Positions 5,080 through 12,688 of a DNA stretch of 13,281 nucleotides are shown one piece after another. The notes beneath the pieces were generated by a model. The model ran no database searches, was not told where the DNA came from, and worked only from the letters and a program-made list of their open reading frames with translations. The position numbers and the translations under genes were made by a program. Numbering within the stretch: the stretch's first letter is position 1; the number at the start of each line of letters is the position of its first letter. The DNA is from an uncultured Lachnospiraceae bacterium (lineage in GTDB: Bacteria > Bacillota_A > Clostridia > Lachnospirales > Lachnospiraceae), in NCBI GenBank assembly GCA_902780985.1, contig CACZHN010000108.1, forward strand, positions 1-13,281, written 5' to 3'.

Positions 5080-6099
5080 ATGGGACTGGTAGTCAGAGAT
5101 TTGTTTAAAAAATATGGCGAAAAGGTAGTAGTTGACCATATAGGCTTTGAGATGGAGAAGCCGGGTGTTTATGCTATGCTCGGAACAAACGGAGCAGGTA
5201 AGACAACTTCTATCAGAATGATACTCGGAATGCTTGATAAGGACGGAGGAGAAGCACTCTGGAACGGAGAGCCTCTTAACTTCGATACTTGTAATATAGG
5301 ATACCTCGCAGAAGAAAGAGGTCTGTATCCAAAGTATTCTCTTATGGATCAGATCAGATATTTCGGAGAACTCAGAGGCGTTCCTAAGAAGGAACTTGAT
5401 GAAAGAATTGCTTACTGGGCAGAAAGACTCAAGGTAGAAGAATATCTCTTCCCTGAAAAGTTTGAAGCTGAGCAGGCTCGTATCGAGGCTGAGGAGAGAA
5501 AGAAGAGAGGCGAGGCTGAGCCTGCAGCACCGGCAGTAAGAGCAAGAAAGAAGAAGGTTAAGCCGAAGAGTGCCGATCAGTTATCAAAGGGTAATCAGCA
5601 GAAGATCCAGTTCCTTATAGCTATGCTTTCGGATCCTGAACTTCTGGTTCTTGATGAGCCGTTCTCGGGACTTGATCCTGTAAATGCGGATATTCTCAAG
5701 GAAGTTGTAAGAGAGCAGATCGCAGCAGGAAAGTATATCATTATGTCCAGCCACCAGATGGAAGTAGTTGAGGAGTTCTGTACGGATATCTCAATCCTCA
5801 ATCGTTCCAAGGCTGTTGTAAAGGGTAACCTTAACGAGATCAAGAAGTCATACGGACGTGTAAACCTTACACTTAAGGTAGAGCAGAATGTAAATGACTT
5901 TATCAATAAAGCCGGTATCGAGATCCTTTCCGAGAAGGAAAATGAATATAAGCTCAGAGTTACCGGTGATGAGCAGGCAAATACGCTTCTGAAGAGTCTC
6001 ATTGAAGCAGGCATAAACATTGTTAAGTTTGATCTTTCAGAGCTCTCGCTTCATGAGATCTTTGTAAGAGAGGTAGGTGAAGAAGGCCGTGAAGAGTAA
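5080..6099 (+). CDS. ABC exporter ATPase, YhaQ/NatA type, with a charged insert
   Basis: This 339-residue cytoplasmic ATPase powers export together with the two permeases that follow. Walker A is GTNGAGKTT (35-43). The IGYLAEERGLYP segment (73-84) is typical of YhaQ-like proteins and has Glu at the Q-loop position. The signature is LSKGNQQ (168-174), Walker B is LLVLDE (188-193), the D-loop is SGLD (196-199) and the switch His is H225 in SSHQ. A C-terminal domain of about 90 residues follows. Relatives run directly from the ERL..EY helix to LSKGNQQ. Here about 40 extra residues (124-166), rich in Glu, Lys, Arg and Ala, are inserted just before the signature. GGAGG lies about eight bases before the start. 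The 3' end overlaps the next gene by 23 bases. The substrate is unknown; Na+, antimicrobial peptides and lipids are all exported by relatives. Confidence 0.93.
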   Translation: MGLVVRDLFKKYGEKVVVDHIGFEMEKPGVYAMLGTNGAGKTTSIRMILGMLDKDGGEALWNGEPLNFDTCNIGYLAEERGLYPKYSLMDQIRYFGELRGVPKKELDERIAYWAERLKVEEYLFPEKFEAEQARIEAEERKKRGEAEPAAPAVRARKKKVKPKSADQLSKGNQQKIQFLIAMLSDPELLVLDEPFSGLDPVNADILKEVVREQIAAGKYIIMSSHQMEVVEEFCTDISILNRSKAVVKGNLNEIKKSYGRVNLTLKVEQNVNDFINKAGIEILSEKENEYKLRVTGDEQANTLLKSLIEAGINIVKFDLSELSLHEIFVREVGEEGREE

Positions 6100-7453
6100 T
6101 GCAGTAAATGAAAAAGAAAACATCTACAGCCTTAAGGGATTCGATAAGGTATTTAAGTTTACATTAGCTCAGACTTTTAAGAATAAGGCTTATCGTGTGA
6201 GTCTCATAATGTTCATCGTTCTTATGGCGGCTATGGGACCTATCCAGTATTTTTCCTCCAGATCGCAAATGGCTGCTACAGAGAGCATGACCAGCGTAAA
6301 GATTAAGGATGCTGTGACAGAGAATATCACAATCGTGAATCAGACCAACGTGGCTTTTTCCGATAAGAATATCGCAAAAGAGGATGTAGGTCTTGGACAT
6401 ACAAATATTCAAGTAATAGACGGAGCTGAGGATGACAGTTCTACCGTTATCGCAGGTCTGGGAAAGAAGAATCTCTGTGCGTTTATTACCAGAGATGCGT
6501 CAGCATTTAAGGTAGATGTTATAAGATCCGATGATTCCGAAGTATCAAATGAAGAAATAGATAATGTAGGAGCAATCCTTCAGGAAAGCTTTAACAATGC
6601 CAGACTTGAGGGCGCAAACATGGATCAGAGTGATGTTCAGCTTATCCAGAAGGGCGTTTATACAGAAGGCGTTATGACTCAGGAAGAATATGTGGCTGCT
6701 CAGAGCAATGCCATAACCAGTTCAAAGATGATGAGTTTCTTCCTGGTAGTTGCAATCCTTATATTCATTGTATCCACCATGTCGACATCATTTATCATCT
6801 CTTCCGTTACAGAAGAGAAGACCTCAAAGCTTGTAGAGAGTATTCTCGTAAGCGTAAGACCTATGGCACTTCTTATGGGTAAGGTATGCGGAATGATGGC
6901 ATACATTCTCAGCATCCTTGTAGGAGGATTTGTAGGTTCAAAGATTTCAAATCTTGTAATGAAGTATGGTTTCAATATCGATACAAGCGCAGGAATTTCT
7001 GCGGGACAGTTTGACTTTAATATGATCTTCCAGTTTGGAACAATCGGAGTTGTACTCATTGTTATTTCAGTCCTCATCACTTATTTTGCGTTTGGTGGTT
7101 TCAGTGGAATGATCGGCGCAGCTTGTACAAAAACAGAGGATGTTCAGAGTGCCAGCGGTACCGTTATGACAGTGGTTATGTTAGGATATCTCGGTTCTAC
7201 ATTCATCATGGGTATGGACCTTCCTATCGTAAATACAATAGCTTCACTTGTTCCGCCGTTCTCATTCTATACTTCAGTGGTTTACTATCTGACAGGAAGA
7301 ATAAGTCTGGTATTATTCCTGCTTTCAATTCTTATTCAGTTACTTACTGTAGCAGGAATCTGCATTCTTTGTGCTAAGACATACAGAAGACTTATTCTTA
7401 ACGATTCATCTAAACCGAAGCTTATAGAAGTACTTCGTGCGGCAAAGAATTAG
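6077..7453 (+). CDS. ABC-2 type permease 1 (NatB/YhaP-like)
   Basis: This 458-residue membrane subunit has a transmembrane helix at about 41-58, then an extracytoplasmic domain of roughly 155 residues. A bundle of five or six helices starts near 217 and contains the family motif EEKTSKLVESILVSVRP (from about 246), a cytoplasmic coupling segment. No ATG exists near the 5' end in this frame. GTG at 6077, preceded by AGAGAGG and lying inside the ATPase gene, is the preferred start; GTG at 6089 is an alternative. The N-terminus GFDKVFKFTLAQTFKNK resembles that of the second permease, indicating paralogues that probably form a heterodimer. The gene ends 10 bases before the next start. Confidence 0.9.
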   Translation: MKKAVKSNAVNEKENIYSLKGFDKVFKFTLAQTFKNKAYRVSLIMFIVLMAAMGPIQYFSSRSQMAATESMTSVKIKDAVTENITIVNQTNVAFSDKNIAKEDVGLGHTNIQVIDGAEDDSSTVIAGLGKKNLCAFITRDASAFKVDVIRSDDSEVSNEEIDNVGAILQESFNNARLEGANMDQSDVQLIQKGVYTEGVMTQEEYVAAQSNAITSSKMMSFFLVVAILIFIVSTMSTSFIISSVTEEKTSKLVESILVSVRPMALLMGKVCGMMAYILSILVGGFVGSKISNLVMKYGFNIDTSAGISAGQFDFNMIFQFGTIGVVLIVISVLITYFAFGGFSGMIGAACTKTEDVQSASGTVMTVVMLGYLGSTFIMGMDLPIVNTIASLVPPFSFYTSVVYYLTGRISLVLFLLSILIQLLTVAGICILCAKTYRRLILNDSSKPKLIEVLRAAKN

Positions 7454-7463
7454 GAGGGGCGAA

Positions 7464-8735
7464 ATGTTTAAAAATTTTGATAAAGTATTTGGCTTCACCT
7501 TTAAGAATCAGGCGAAGACTAAATCATATATATTACTTACAGTGATCATGGCGCTGGCACTGCTTATACTTCCGGCTTTGATCCTGAAATTAATTGATAA
7601 TTCAAAAAAGAAAGATGAAGGAATCAAGGATTCCGGAATCCAATATGTATATGTAGTAAATGAAGAGGCTCCGACAGCAGACTTCAGCTTCCTCAATATG
7701 ACGGGAGTAGAGTACTACAAGGATATCAAGTACATGAACTGTGATACTGTTGATGAAGCACTCGACAAGGCTGAGGGTTCGGAGAATACAGTTGTATTGA
7801 ATTTATACAAAAAAGACGGAGAAATCCTGGCAAGGATCATCCTTCCGAACAATTCGAATGTTGATGAGAAGCATGCCGGATATTTTGATGATTTCATAGA
7901 ACAACAGGAAAACTTTGTAGCTATCATTGCTTCGGGAATCAGCATGACAGACCTGGCAAATCTTTCTCAGCAGACAGAGTATAAGGTATATTCATCGAAG
8001 GGGTATGCAAACGGTGAAAGCCTTTATGATGATGAGGCAGCCAATAATGATATCATCGCAAATACCATTAAGCCGATATTCAATTATGTAATAGTATTTG
8101 CATCCATTATGGTACTTTACTTCATGATCCTTTCATACGGAAACGGTATCTCCATGAATGTTGTTATGGAGAAAGCTTCAAAGCTTATGGATACCATGCT
8201 TGTTTCTATCAAGCCTGAAGCTCTTGTATTCGGAAAGCTTCTCGGTGTTTTGGCAGCAGGTCTTTTGCAGCTCTTTATCTGGATTGTATGTGCGGTCATC
8301 GGATTTACAGTAGCATTTAAGATGCTTCTTGCTATAATTACTATTGTTTTCGGTATACTCCTTTATGCATCGCTTTCATGCTTTGCAGGTGCTATATCAA
8401 ACAACAGAGAAGAGGCAGCATCAAACAACACGATCTTTACAATGGTCCTTCTGATCAGTTTCTATATCGTTCTTTTCTGCGGTCTCGGAGCTGAGGGCGG
8501 GGTAATGCCGGTATGGATGATGTTTATCCCACCGGTTGCAGCCATGGTACTTCCTGCATCACTTGTACTCGGAACGATAAATCTGGGACTCGGACTTCTG
8601 GCAGTGGCTCTTCTGGTTGTATGTTCACTGGTTATCACTATCATATCCGGAAAGCTTTATAAGATGATGTCACTCTATAAGGGTAACGGAGTTAAGATCG
8701 GAAAAGCGCTTAAGATGCTTTTTTCAAACCAATAA
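7464..8735 (+). CDS. ABC-2 type permease 2
   Basis: This 423-residue membrane subunit has one N-terminal helix at about 22-44, then an extracytoplasmic domain of roughly 165 residues. A C-terminal bundle of six helices follows, with EKASKLMDTMLVSIKP near residue 236 corresponding to the coupling motif of permease 1. The extracellular domain is shorter and diverged. The start at 7464 is set by AGGAGGGG (7452-7459) immediately upstream, overlapping the stop of permease 1. A pair of non-identical permeases with one ATPase suggests an asymmetric exporter. It is the last gene of the operon; only weak AT-rich hairpins follow. Confidence 0.9.
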   Translation: MFKNFDKVFGFTFKNQAKTKSYILLTVIMALALLILPALILKLIDNSKKKDEGIKDSGIQYVYVVNEEAPTADFSFLNMTGVEYYKDIKYMNCDTVDEALDKAEGSENTVVLNLYKKDGEILARIILPNNSNVDEKHAGYFDDFIEQQENFVAIIASGISMTDLANLSQQTEYKVYSSKGYANGESLYDDEAANNDIIANTIKPIFNYVIVFASIMVLYFMILSYGNGISMNVVMEKASKLMDTMLVSIKPEALVFGKLLGVLAAGLLQLFIWIVCAVIGFTVAFKMLLAIITIVFGILLYASLSCFAGAISNNREEAASNNTIFTMVLLISFYIVLFCGLGAEGGVMPVWMMFIPPVAAMVLPASLVLGTINLGLGLLAVALLVVCSLVITIISGKLYKMMSLYKGNGVKIGKALKMLFSNQ

Positions 8736-8779
8736 ATGACGTAGTGAAAAGTTCATAAAAAATTCAAGGTTTTTATGTG

Positions 8780-8801
8780 ATATTTTACGAAAATATTTTT
8801 T
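8780..8801 (+). terminator. Weak AT-only hairpin with T-run after the exporter operon
   Basis: ATATTTT-ACG-AAAATAT (8780-8796) is followed by TTTTT. Another AT-rich dyad (CATAAAAA at 8754-8761, TTTTTATG at 8770-8777) precedes it. With no GC pairs in the main stem, termination is likely inefficient. Confidence 0.4.
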
Positions 8802-8811
8802 GGCCTTACTT

Positions 8812-8834
8812 CAAATACGAATATTTGTTATCAT
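8812..8834 (+). promoter_or_regulatory. Operator-like dyad and candidate -10 box upstream of the CarD-family gene
   Basis: CAAATA-CGAA-TATTTG (8812-8827) is a perfect 6+4+6 dyad just upstream of TATCAT (8829-8834), a possible -10 element. The -35 position (TTACTT, 8806-8811) is poor, which would suit an activated or non-canonical promoter. The call is tentative. Confidence 0.35.
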
Positions 8835-8886
8835 TATTTATGGCAGGTTTTGAACAGGAGAAATATCGTATTAAGGAGCGTGAGAA

Positions 8887-9387
8887 ATGTTTTCGGTAGG
8901 AGATTACGTAGTGTATGGCAGTAACGGAGTGTGCCGAATTACTGACATAGGACCTATGGATCTTCCGGGAGTATCAAAGGATAAGTTGTTTTATACCATG
9001 ACACCGTGCTACATCAGGGACAGTTCGCTTTACACACCTATTGATAATCCAAGGGTTATTATGAGACCTGTAATGACGAAAGACGAAGCAGAGAATTTCG
9101 TTGAGAGTATCAAAGACATTGACGGACTTACCATCAAAGAAGAGAAACGCAGGGAGCTGGAGTATAAGGAAGCGGTTCTTTCATGTGATCCGGAAGTACT
9201 CGTAGGGATCATCAAAACAATTTACGGCAGAATGAACGAAAGACTTGCCGAGGGCAAGAAAGTAACATCATCAGATTCGAAATATTTTCATATTGCCGAA
9301 GACAGCCTCTATGGCGAGCTTGCAATCAGTTTAGGAATCGAGAAGGACGAGGTTAAGACCTACGTTCATGAAAAAATCGAAGCATAG
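8887..9387 (+). CDS. CarD/CdnL-family transcriptional regulator
   Basis: This 166-residue protein starts with FSVGDYVVYGSNGVCRI, the hallmark of the CarD_CdnL_TRCF Tudor-like domain (about residues 1-65), which binds the RNA polymerase beta subunit. The remainder is helical, as in the DNA-binding half of CarD proteins (ELEYKEAVLSCDP, LAISLGIEKDEV near the end). Well-studied relatives stabilise the open complex at rRNA and other promoters; many Lachnospiraceae carry several diverged copies, and this one's targets are unknown. AAGGAG lies about nine bases before the ATG. The gene is monocistronic, flanked by a weak hairpin upstream and a strong terminator downstream. Confidence 0.9.
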   Translation: MFSVGDYVVYGSNGVCRITDIGPMDLPGVSKDKLFYTMTPCYIRDSSLYTPIDNPRVIMRPVMTKDEAENFVESIKDIDGLTIKEEKRRELEYKEAVLSCDPEVLVGIIKTIYGRMNERLAEGKKVTSSDSKYFHIAEDSLYGELAISLGIEKDEVKTYVHEKIEA

Positions 9388-9415
9388 AGAGCTGGTAAAT
9401 CCTGCACACGAAGAG

Positions 9416-9441
9416 TCGACCGGAGTGATCCGGTCGATTTT
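9416..9441 (+). terminator. Intrinsic terminator after the CarD-family gene
   Basis: TCGACCGGA (9416-9424) pairs perfectly with TCCGGTCGA (9429-9437) around GTGA, followed by TTTT (9438-9441) and CTT. Confidence 0.88.
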
Positions 9442-9449
9442 CTTGTATA

Positions 9450-9478
9450 TTGAAAAAGACTTATTTCAGTAGTAAAAT
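9450..9478 (+). promoter_or_regulatory. Sigma-A promoter of the acyltransferase operon
   Basis: TTGAAA (9450-9455), a 17-base spacer and TAAAAT (9473-9478). It begins right after the preceding terminator and 39 bases before the first start codon. Confidence 0.7.
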
Positions 9479-9516
9479 TATATAGTTAAGGTCAATATGA
9501 AAGAAGGTTGTCCGTT

Positions 9517-9711
9517 ATGAAGAAGATTATAAAGAATATGGCGCAGTGCAAAAACTGCGGAGATATACTTGAATCAAAATCCAGATGCGACGCAAAGAGA
9601 TGTTCCTGCGGAAGCATCATGATAGACGGCGGAAAATTCTATCTGAAAAGGAACTGTAAGAATCCTGAAGATCTTATAGAACTCAGTGAGTGTACGGAAA
9701 TCGGAGAGTAA
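9517..9711 (+). CDS. Small zinc-ribbon protein of unknown function
   Basis: This 64-residue protein has CKNC at 11-14 and CSC at 29-31, with further cysteines at 24 and 47, a layout expected for a small zinc-binding fold. The KNCGDILESKSR and DGGKFYL segments resemble short zinc-ribbon proteins of Firmicutes and their phages. No enzyme motif is present. The ATG at 9517 is preferred, since AGAAGG lies nine bases upstream; the in-frame TTG at 9508 lacks a site. It is the first gene of the operon and ends three bases before the acyltransferase start, so it may be a regulator or adaptor for that system (inference). Confidence 0.8.
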   Translation: MKKIIKNMAQCKNCGDILESKSRCDAKRCSCGSIMIDGGKFYLKRNCKNPEDLIELSECTEIGE

Positions 9712-9714
9712 TAT

Positions 9715-10995
9715 ATGCCGGGACGCAGAAGACATTTAAAATGGGATAAACTTGATAACACAGGAAACCTGTTCCCCGTTATTGCAAAGCCGGGAATGAG
9801 CAATGTGTACAGGGTTTCGGTCCTTCTTAAAGAGGATATTCAGGAGGACCTTCTGCAGAAGGCTCTGGAGCAGGTGCTCCCTTATTTTGATACGTTCCAG
9901 TACCGTATGAAGAAGGGACTTTTCTGGTATTATCTTGAAGCCAGCCCGAATCCTTTTCCGAAGGTGGAGAAGGAACATACCTATCCGTGTCAGTACATAG
10001 ATCCGGATAACAACAGGGAACATCTGTTCAGACTGACATATTATAAGAACAGGATCAACCTGGAAGTTTTCCATGCGGTTACCGACGGAAACGGTGGCTT
10101 TACATTTCTCAAAGAGATCACTTATCAGTATATAAGAAATGCGCATCCGGAACTGAAGGGAGAGGTTAAGGATTCCCTGGCGGCGGATACCTCGCTTAAT
10201 ACCGAAGACAGCTACGTGCAGAATTATAAAAAGAAGGCACGTAAGACATATAAGACCAAGAAGGCGGTCATCATAAAGGGCGAGAAGTTCATCGTAAATC
10301 AGATGGGCATCATGCACGGACTTATCAATCTGGAAGATATCAAGAAGGTGGCCAAGTCATACGGAGTTACCATCAACCAGTATCTGGTAGGTGTCTATAC
10401 ATGGGCAATGTATAAGTCTTATCTGAAACTCAGAGCAAGCGATAAGCCTATAAGCACTGCGGTTCCGGTAAACTTAAGACCTTACTTTGACTCGGATACG
10501 AACAAAAACTTTTTCGTTATGGTATCCGCGGTATTCAATGCAGAAAAAGATAACATGAGTTTTGAAGAGGTTCTTGCGGAGGTTGCGGCAAGCCTTAAAG
10601 AGCAGATAACCAAAGAGAATCTTGAGAGACTTTTCTCATATAATGTTTCAAATGAGATGAATATTCTTCTCAGAGCCATACCGCTCTTCATAAAGAAGAT
10701 AGCCATAGCTCAGGTATACAACGCATCCGCGAAGGCAAATACAACTACCATGACCAATCTGGGTGTCATGAAGGTTTCGGAGCCTTACGGAGATTATATA
10801 GAAAGATTCCAGGGCATGCTCGCCATGTCCAAGGGACAGAATATCAAGTGTACGGTAGTATCGTATAAAGACACGCTGATCGCTTCATTTACCGCAAGCA
10901 TCAGAGAGACGGGAATTCAGAGAACGTTCTTCAGAAAGCTTACAGAAGACGGAATCCGTGTAGCTATTGAAACAAACGGAGCATATTACGAATAA
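9715..10995 (+). CDS. Condensation-fold acyltransferase (alcohol acetyltransferase/PapA-like)
   Basis: This 426-residue protein of the chloramphenicol-acetyltransferase-like superfamily transfers an acyl group from a thioester to a hydroxyl or amine. The active-site motif HAVTDGNG has H120 as general base and D124-G125. It is preceded by Phe rather than the second His of the HHxxxDG found in peptide-synthetase condensation domains, which is closer to alcohol acetyltransferases and PapA-like enzymes. The VPVNLRPYF segment of the C-terminal half and TMTNLGVM are also typical of this fold. No carrier-protein or adenylation domain is nearby, so this is a stand-alone transferase. The start follows GGAGAG, and its stop overlaps the next start (TAATG). 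The acyl donor and acceptor are unknown. Confidence 0.8.
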   Translation: MPGRRRHLKWDKLDNTGNLFPVIAKPGMSNVYRVSVLLKEDIQEDLLQKALEQVLPYFDTFQYRMKKGLFWYYLEASPNPFPKVEKEHTYPCQYIDPDNNREHLFRLTYYKNRINLEVFHAVTDGNGGFTFLKEITYQYIRNAHPELKGEVKDSLAADTSLNTEDSYVQNYKKKARKTYKTKKAVIIKGEKFIVNQMGIMHGLINLEDIKKVAKSYGVTINQYLVGVYTWAMYKSYLKLRASDKPISTAVPVNLRPYFDSDTNKNFFVMVSAVFNAEKDNMSFEEVLAEVAASLKEQITKENLERLFSYNVSNEMNILLRAIPLFIKKIAIAQVYNASAKANTTTMTNLGVMKVSEPYGDYIERFQGMLAMSKGQNIKCTVVSYKDTLIASFTASIRETGIQRTFFRKLTEDGIRVAIETNGAYYE

Positions 10996-11702
10996 TGGCA
11001 AAATGTATCAGATGCAAACTTAATATAAATGATGACACTATGATGTGTCCGCTCTGCAACGGAGTTCTGGTGCGTGACGAAGCTGAATTTGCGGCAGCGG
11101 AAAAAAACAGTGACGGAACATATGTGTCAAGATCCGTAAGTTATCCGGATGTGGCTCCTGCACTCAGAAGAATGCAGATGGCCGTAAGGATAGCTATCTT
11201 CAGTGCGGTCATAGTTGCGGTGGTCGCAATGGTGGTAAACTACTATACCTATAAGGGTATTATGTGGTCGCTGATCGTGGTACTGGGACTGGCTTACGGA
11301 TGTTTCACCCTTTTGTATTCATTTAGTACAAGAAGAAGTCTGCAGAGGATAATCCTGGTTCAGGCACTGCTGGCACTTGTCAGTATGGTGGCACTGGATT
11401 ATCTCACGGGACATCAGGGATGGGCGGTCAAATTCGCAATACCTATCGCACTGATGGTCATACCGGCAGGCGTGGTAGTATTGATGATAATAAATGTGGA
11501 AAGCTGGCAGAGCTATATCATGACGGAGATAACCTGTACGGTGATATCCGTTATAATGCTGATCCTGGCAATTTTCAAAGTAATAAACAGCACCATCCTG
11601 ATCCTGATAGCAACAGGAGTTTCGGGAGCTATCATGGCAGGTACCATTCTGTTCGGATCGAGACTTGTAGCCGATGAGATAAAGAGGAGATTCAGAGTAT
11701 AA
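10995..11702 (+). CDS. Zinc-ribbon, multi-spanning membrane protein (DUF6320-like)
   Basis: This 235-residue protein begins with a CxxC...CxxC zinc ribbon (C4, C7, C18, C21), a short linker, then about seven hydrophobic helices from near residue 70 to 225. It ends in a basic tail (EIKRRFRV). The architecture matches a family I recall as DUF6320, found beside acyltransferase and alpha/beta-hydrolase genes in Lachnospiraceae; I could not verify this. Start and stop codons overlap both neighbours by one base (TAATG at each end), implying coupled translation and a shared process. It could anchor the soluble enzymes at the membrane or move their lipid-like substrate (inference). Confidence 0.8.
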   Translation: MAKCIRCKLNINDDTMMCPLCNGVLVRDEAEFAAAEKNSDGTYVSRSVSYPDVAPALRRMQMAVRIAIFSAVIVAVVAMVVNYYTYKGIMWSLIVVLGLAYGCFTLLYSFSTRRSLQRIILVQALLALVSMVALDYLTGHQGWAVKFAIPIALMVIPAGVVVLMIINVESWQSYIMTEITCTVISVIMLILAIFKVINSTILILIATGVSGAIMAGTILFGSRLVADEIKRRFRV

Positions 11703-12688
11703 TGGCAGACTTAAGTGTACGAGCAAAGATCATTTCCGATATAGTGCTTATCCACAACAGAACCAGGCGTGTGGAAAGAAAACTTCTTAATGAAGACTAC
11801 GGAGAGAGCGAACTTGATAAGCCGTTCAAGTATCCGGAGTATTACAGCTCCGAGATAATCGATATGATCAACTTCCGCATGGAGGTCCTGAGAAGGAACA
11901 ATGCGGTAAATGAATGGGTCATTCTCCAGCTTCACGGAGGCGGATATCTGAGTCCTTTCAGAAATCCGTACAGAACCCTGGCGGGACTTTACAGCGAAGC
12001 TGCAAGAGGAGCCATGGTTGTTTCCGTTGATTACAGAGTGGCACCGGAGAATCCGTATCCCGCAGCTGTGGATGATGCCCTGGAGGCATATCTGTGGATA
12101 CTCAACTCAGGTTATCTTCCCGAGAAGGTGATCTTAGGCGGCGATTCTGCCGGCGGCGGACTTGCTATGGCACTCTGTCACAGACTTAAGAAGTTGGGAC
12201 TGGAACTTCCTGCGGGAATAGTTGCCATGTCACCGTGGACGGATCTTACAACAAGCCTTCCGTCCTATAAAGATAATTTTGATATTGATCCGGTATTCGG
12301 AAATTCAAGATCCGATGTTATCTTTGATAACCCGTATCCGGGAGACGAAGATAAGAAGAATCCGGAGATTTCACCGCTGTACGGTGACTTCGAAGGCTTT
12401 CCGCCTATGCTGATACAGGTGGGCTCCGAAGAAATGCTTTACAGCGATTCGGAAGCTGTGGCTGCTAAAGCCAAGGAAGCCGGAGTAAAGGTTAAGTTTA
12501 CGGTATACGAAGGCATGTTTCATGTTTTCCAGTTGTCCGCTATGCTTATGCCGGAATCCAAGAAGGCCTGGTTTGAGGTCAGAAGATTCATGGATGAGAT
12601 AACGGGACAGGGAGGACAGGAAGAACAGACTGAGGGGTTAACAGATGAAGAAGGGGTTTCTGGTAGTCAGCAGGGGTTCGACAGATGA
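11702..12688 (+). CDS. Alpha/beta hydrolase, hormone-sensitive-lipase type esterase
   Basis: This 328-residue esterase has the oxyanion-hole motif HGGG (78-81), VDYRVAPE.PYPA (109-121), the nucleophile S149 in GDSAGG, and H274 in GMFHVF. These mark the HSL (bacterial class IV) family that hydrolyses acyl esters. The usual catalytic Asp position reads GSEEMLYSDS (241-250), so E244 or nearby D249 would supply the acid. No signal peptide is seen, so it is cytoplasmic. About 25 residues after the last helix form a Gln/Glu/Gly-rich tail, whose end overlaps the next gene by 44 bases. Its activity opposes that of the acyltransferase two genes upstream. Confidence 0.92.
   Translation: MADLSVRAKIISDIVLIHNRTRRVERKLLNEDYGESELDKPFKYPEYYSSEIIDMINFRMEVLRRNNAVNEWVILQLHGGGYLSPFRNPYRTLAGLYSEAARGAMVVSVDYRVAPENPYPAAVDDALEAYLWILNSGYLPEKVILGGDSAGGGLAMALCHRLKKLGLELPAGIVAMSPWTDLTTSLPSYKDNFDIDPVFGNSRSDVIFDNPYPGDEDKKNPEISPLYGDFEGFPPMLIQVGSEEMLYSDSEAVAAKAKEAGVKVKFTVYEGMFHVFQLSAMLMPESKKAWFEVRRFMDEITGQGGQEEQTEGLTDEEGVSGSQQGFDR

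Noticed and set aside
6099..6116. ATG codons at 6099 and 6108 as the start of permease 1
   Set aside because: Both are in another frame. The first meets a stop after one codon, and the permease frame is entered only from the GTG codons upstream.
9736..10317. Open frame of 193 codons on the minus strand
   Set aside because: It is the antisense of the acyltransferase gene, with no ribosome binding site or family motif. The sense frame has HAVTDG and overlaps its operon neighbour properly.
9715..10995. Peptide-synthetase condensation domain
   Set aside because: The second His of HHxxxDG is replaced by Phe, and no adenylation or carrier domain is nearby. A stand-alone acyltransferase is more likely.
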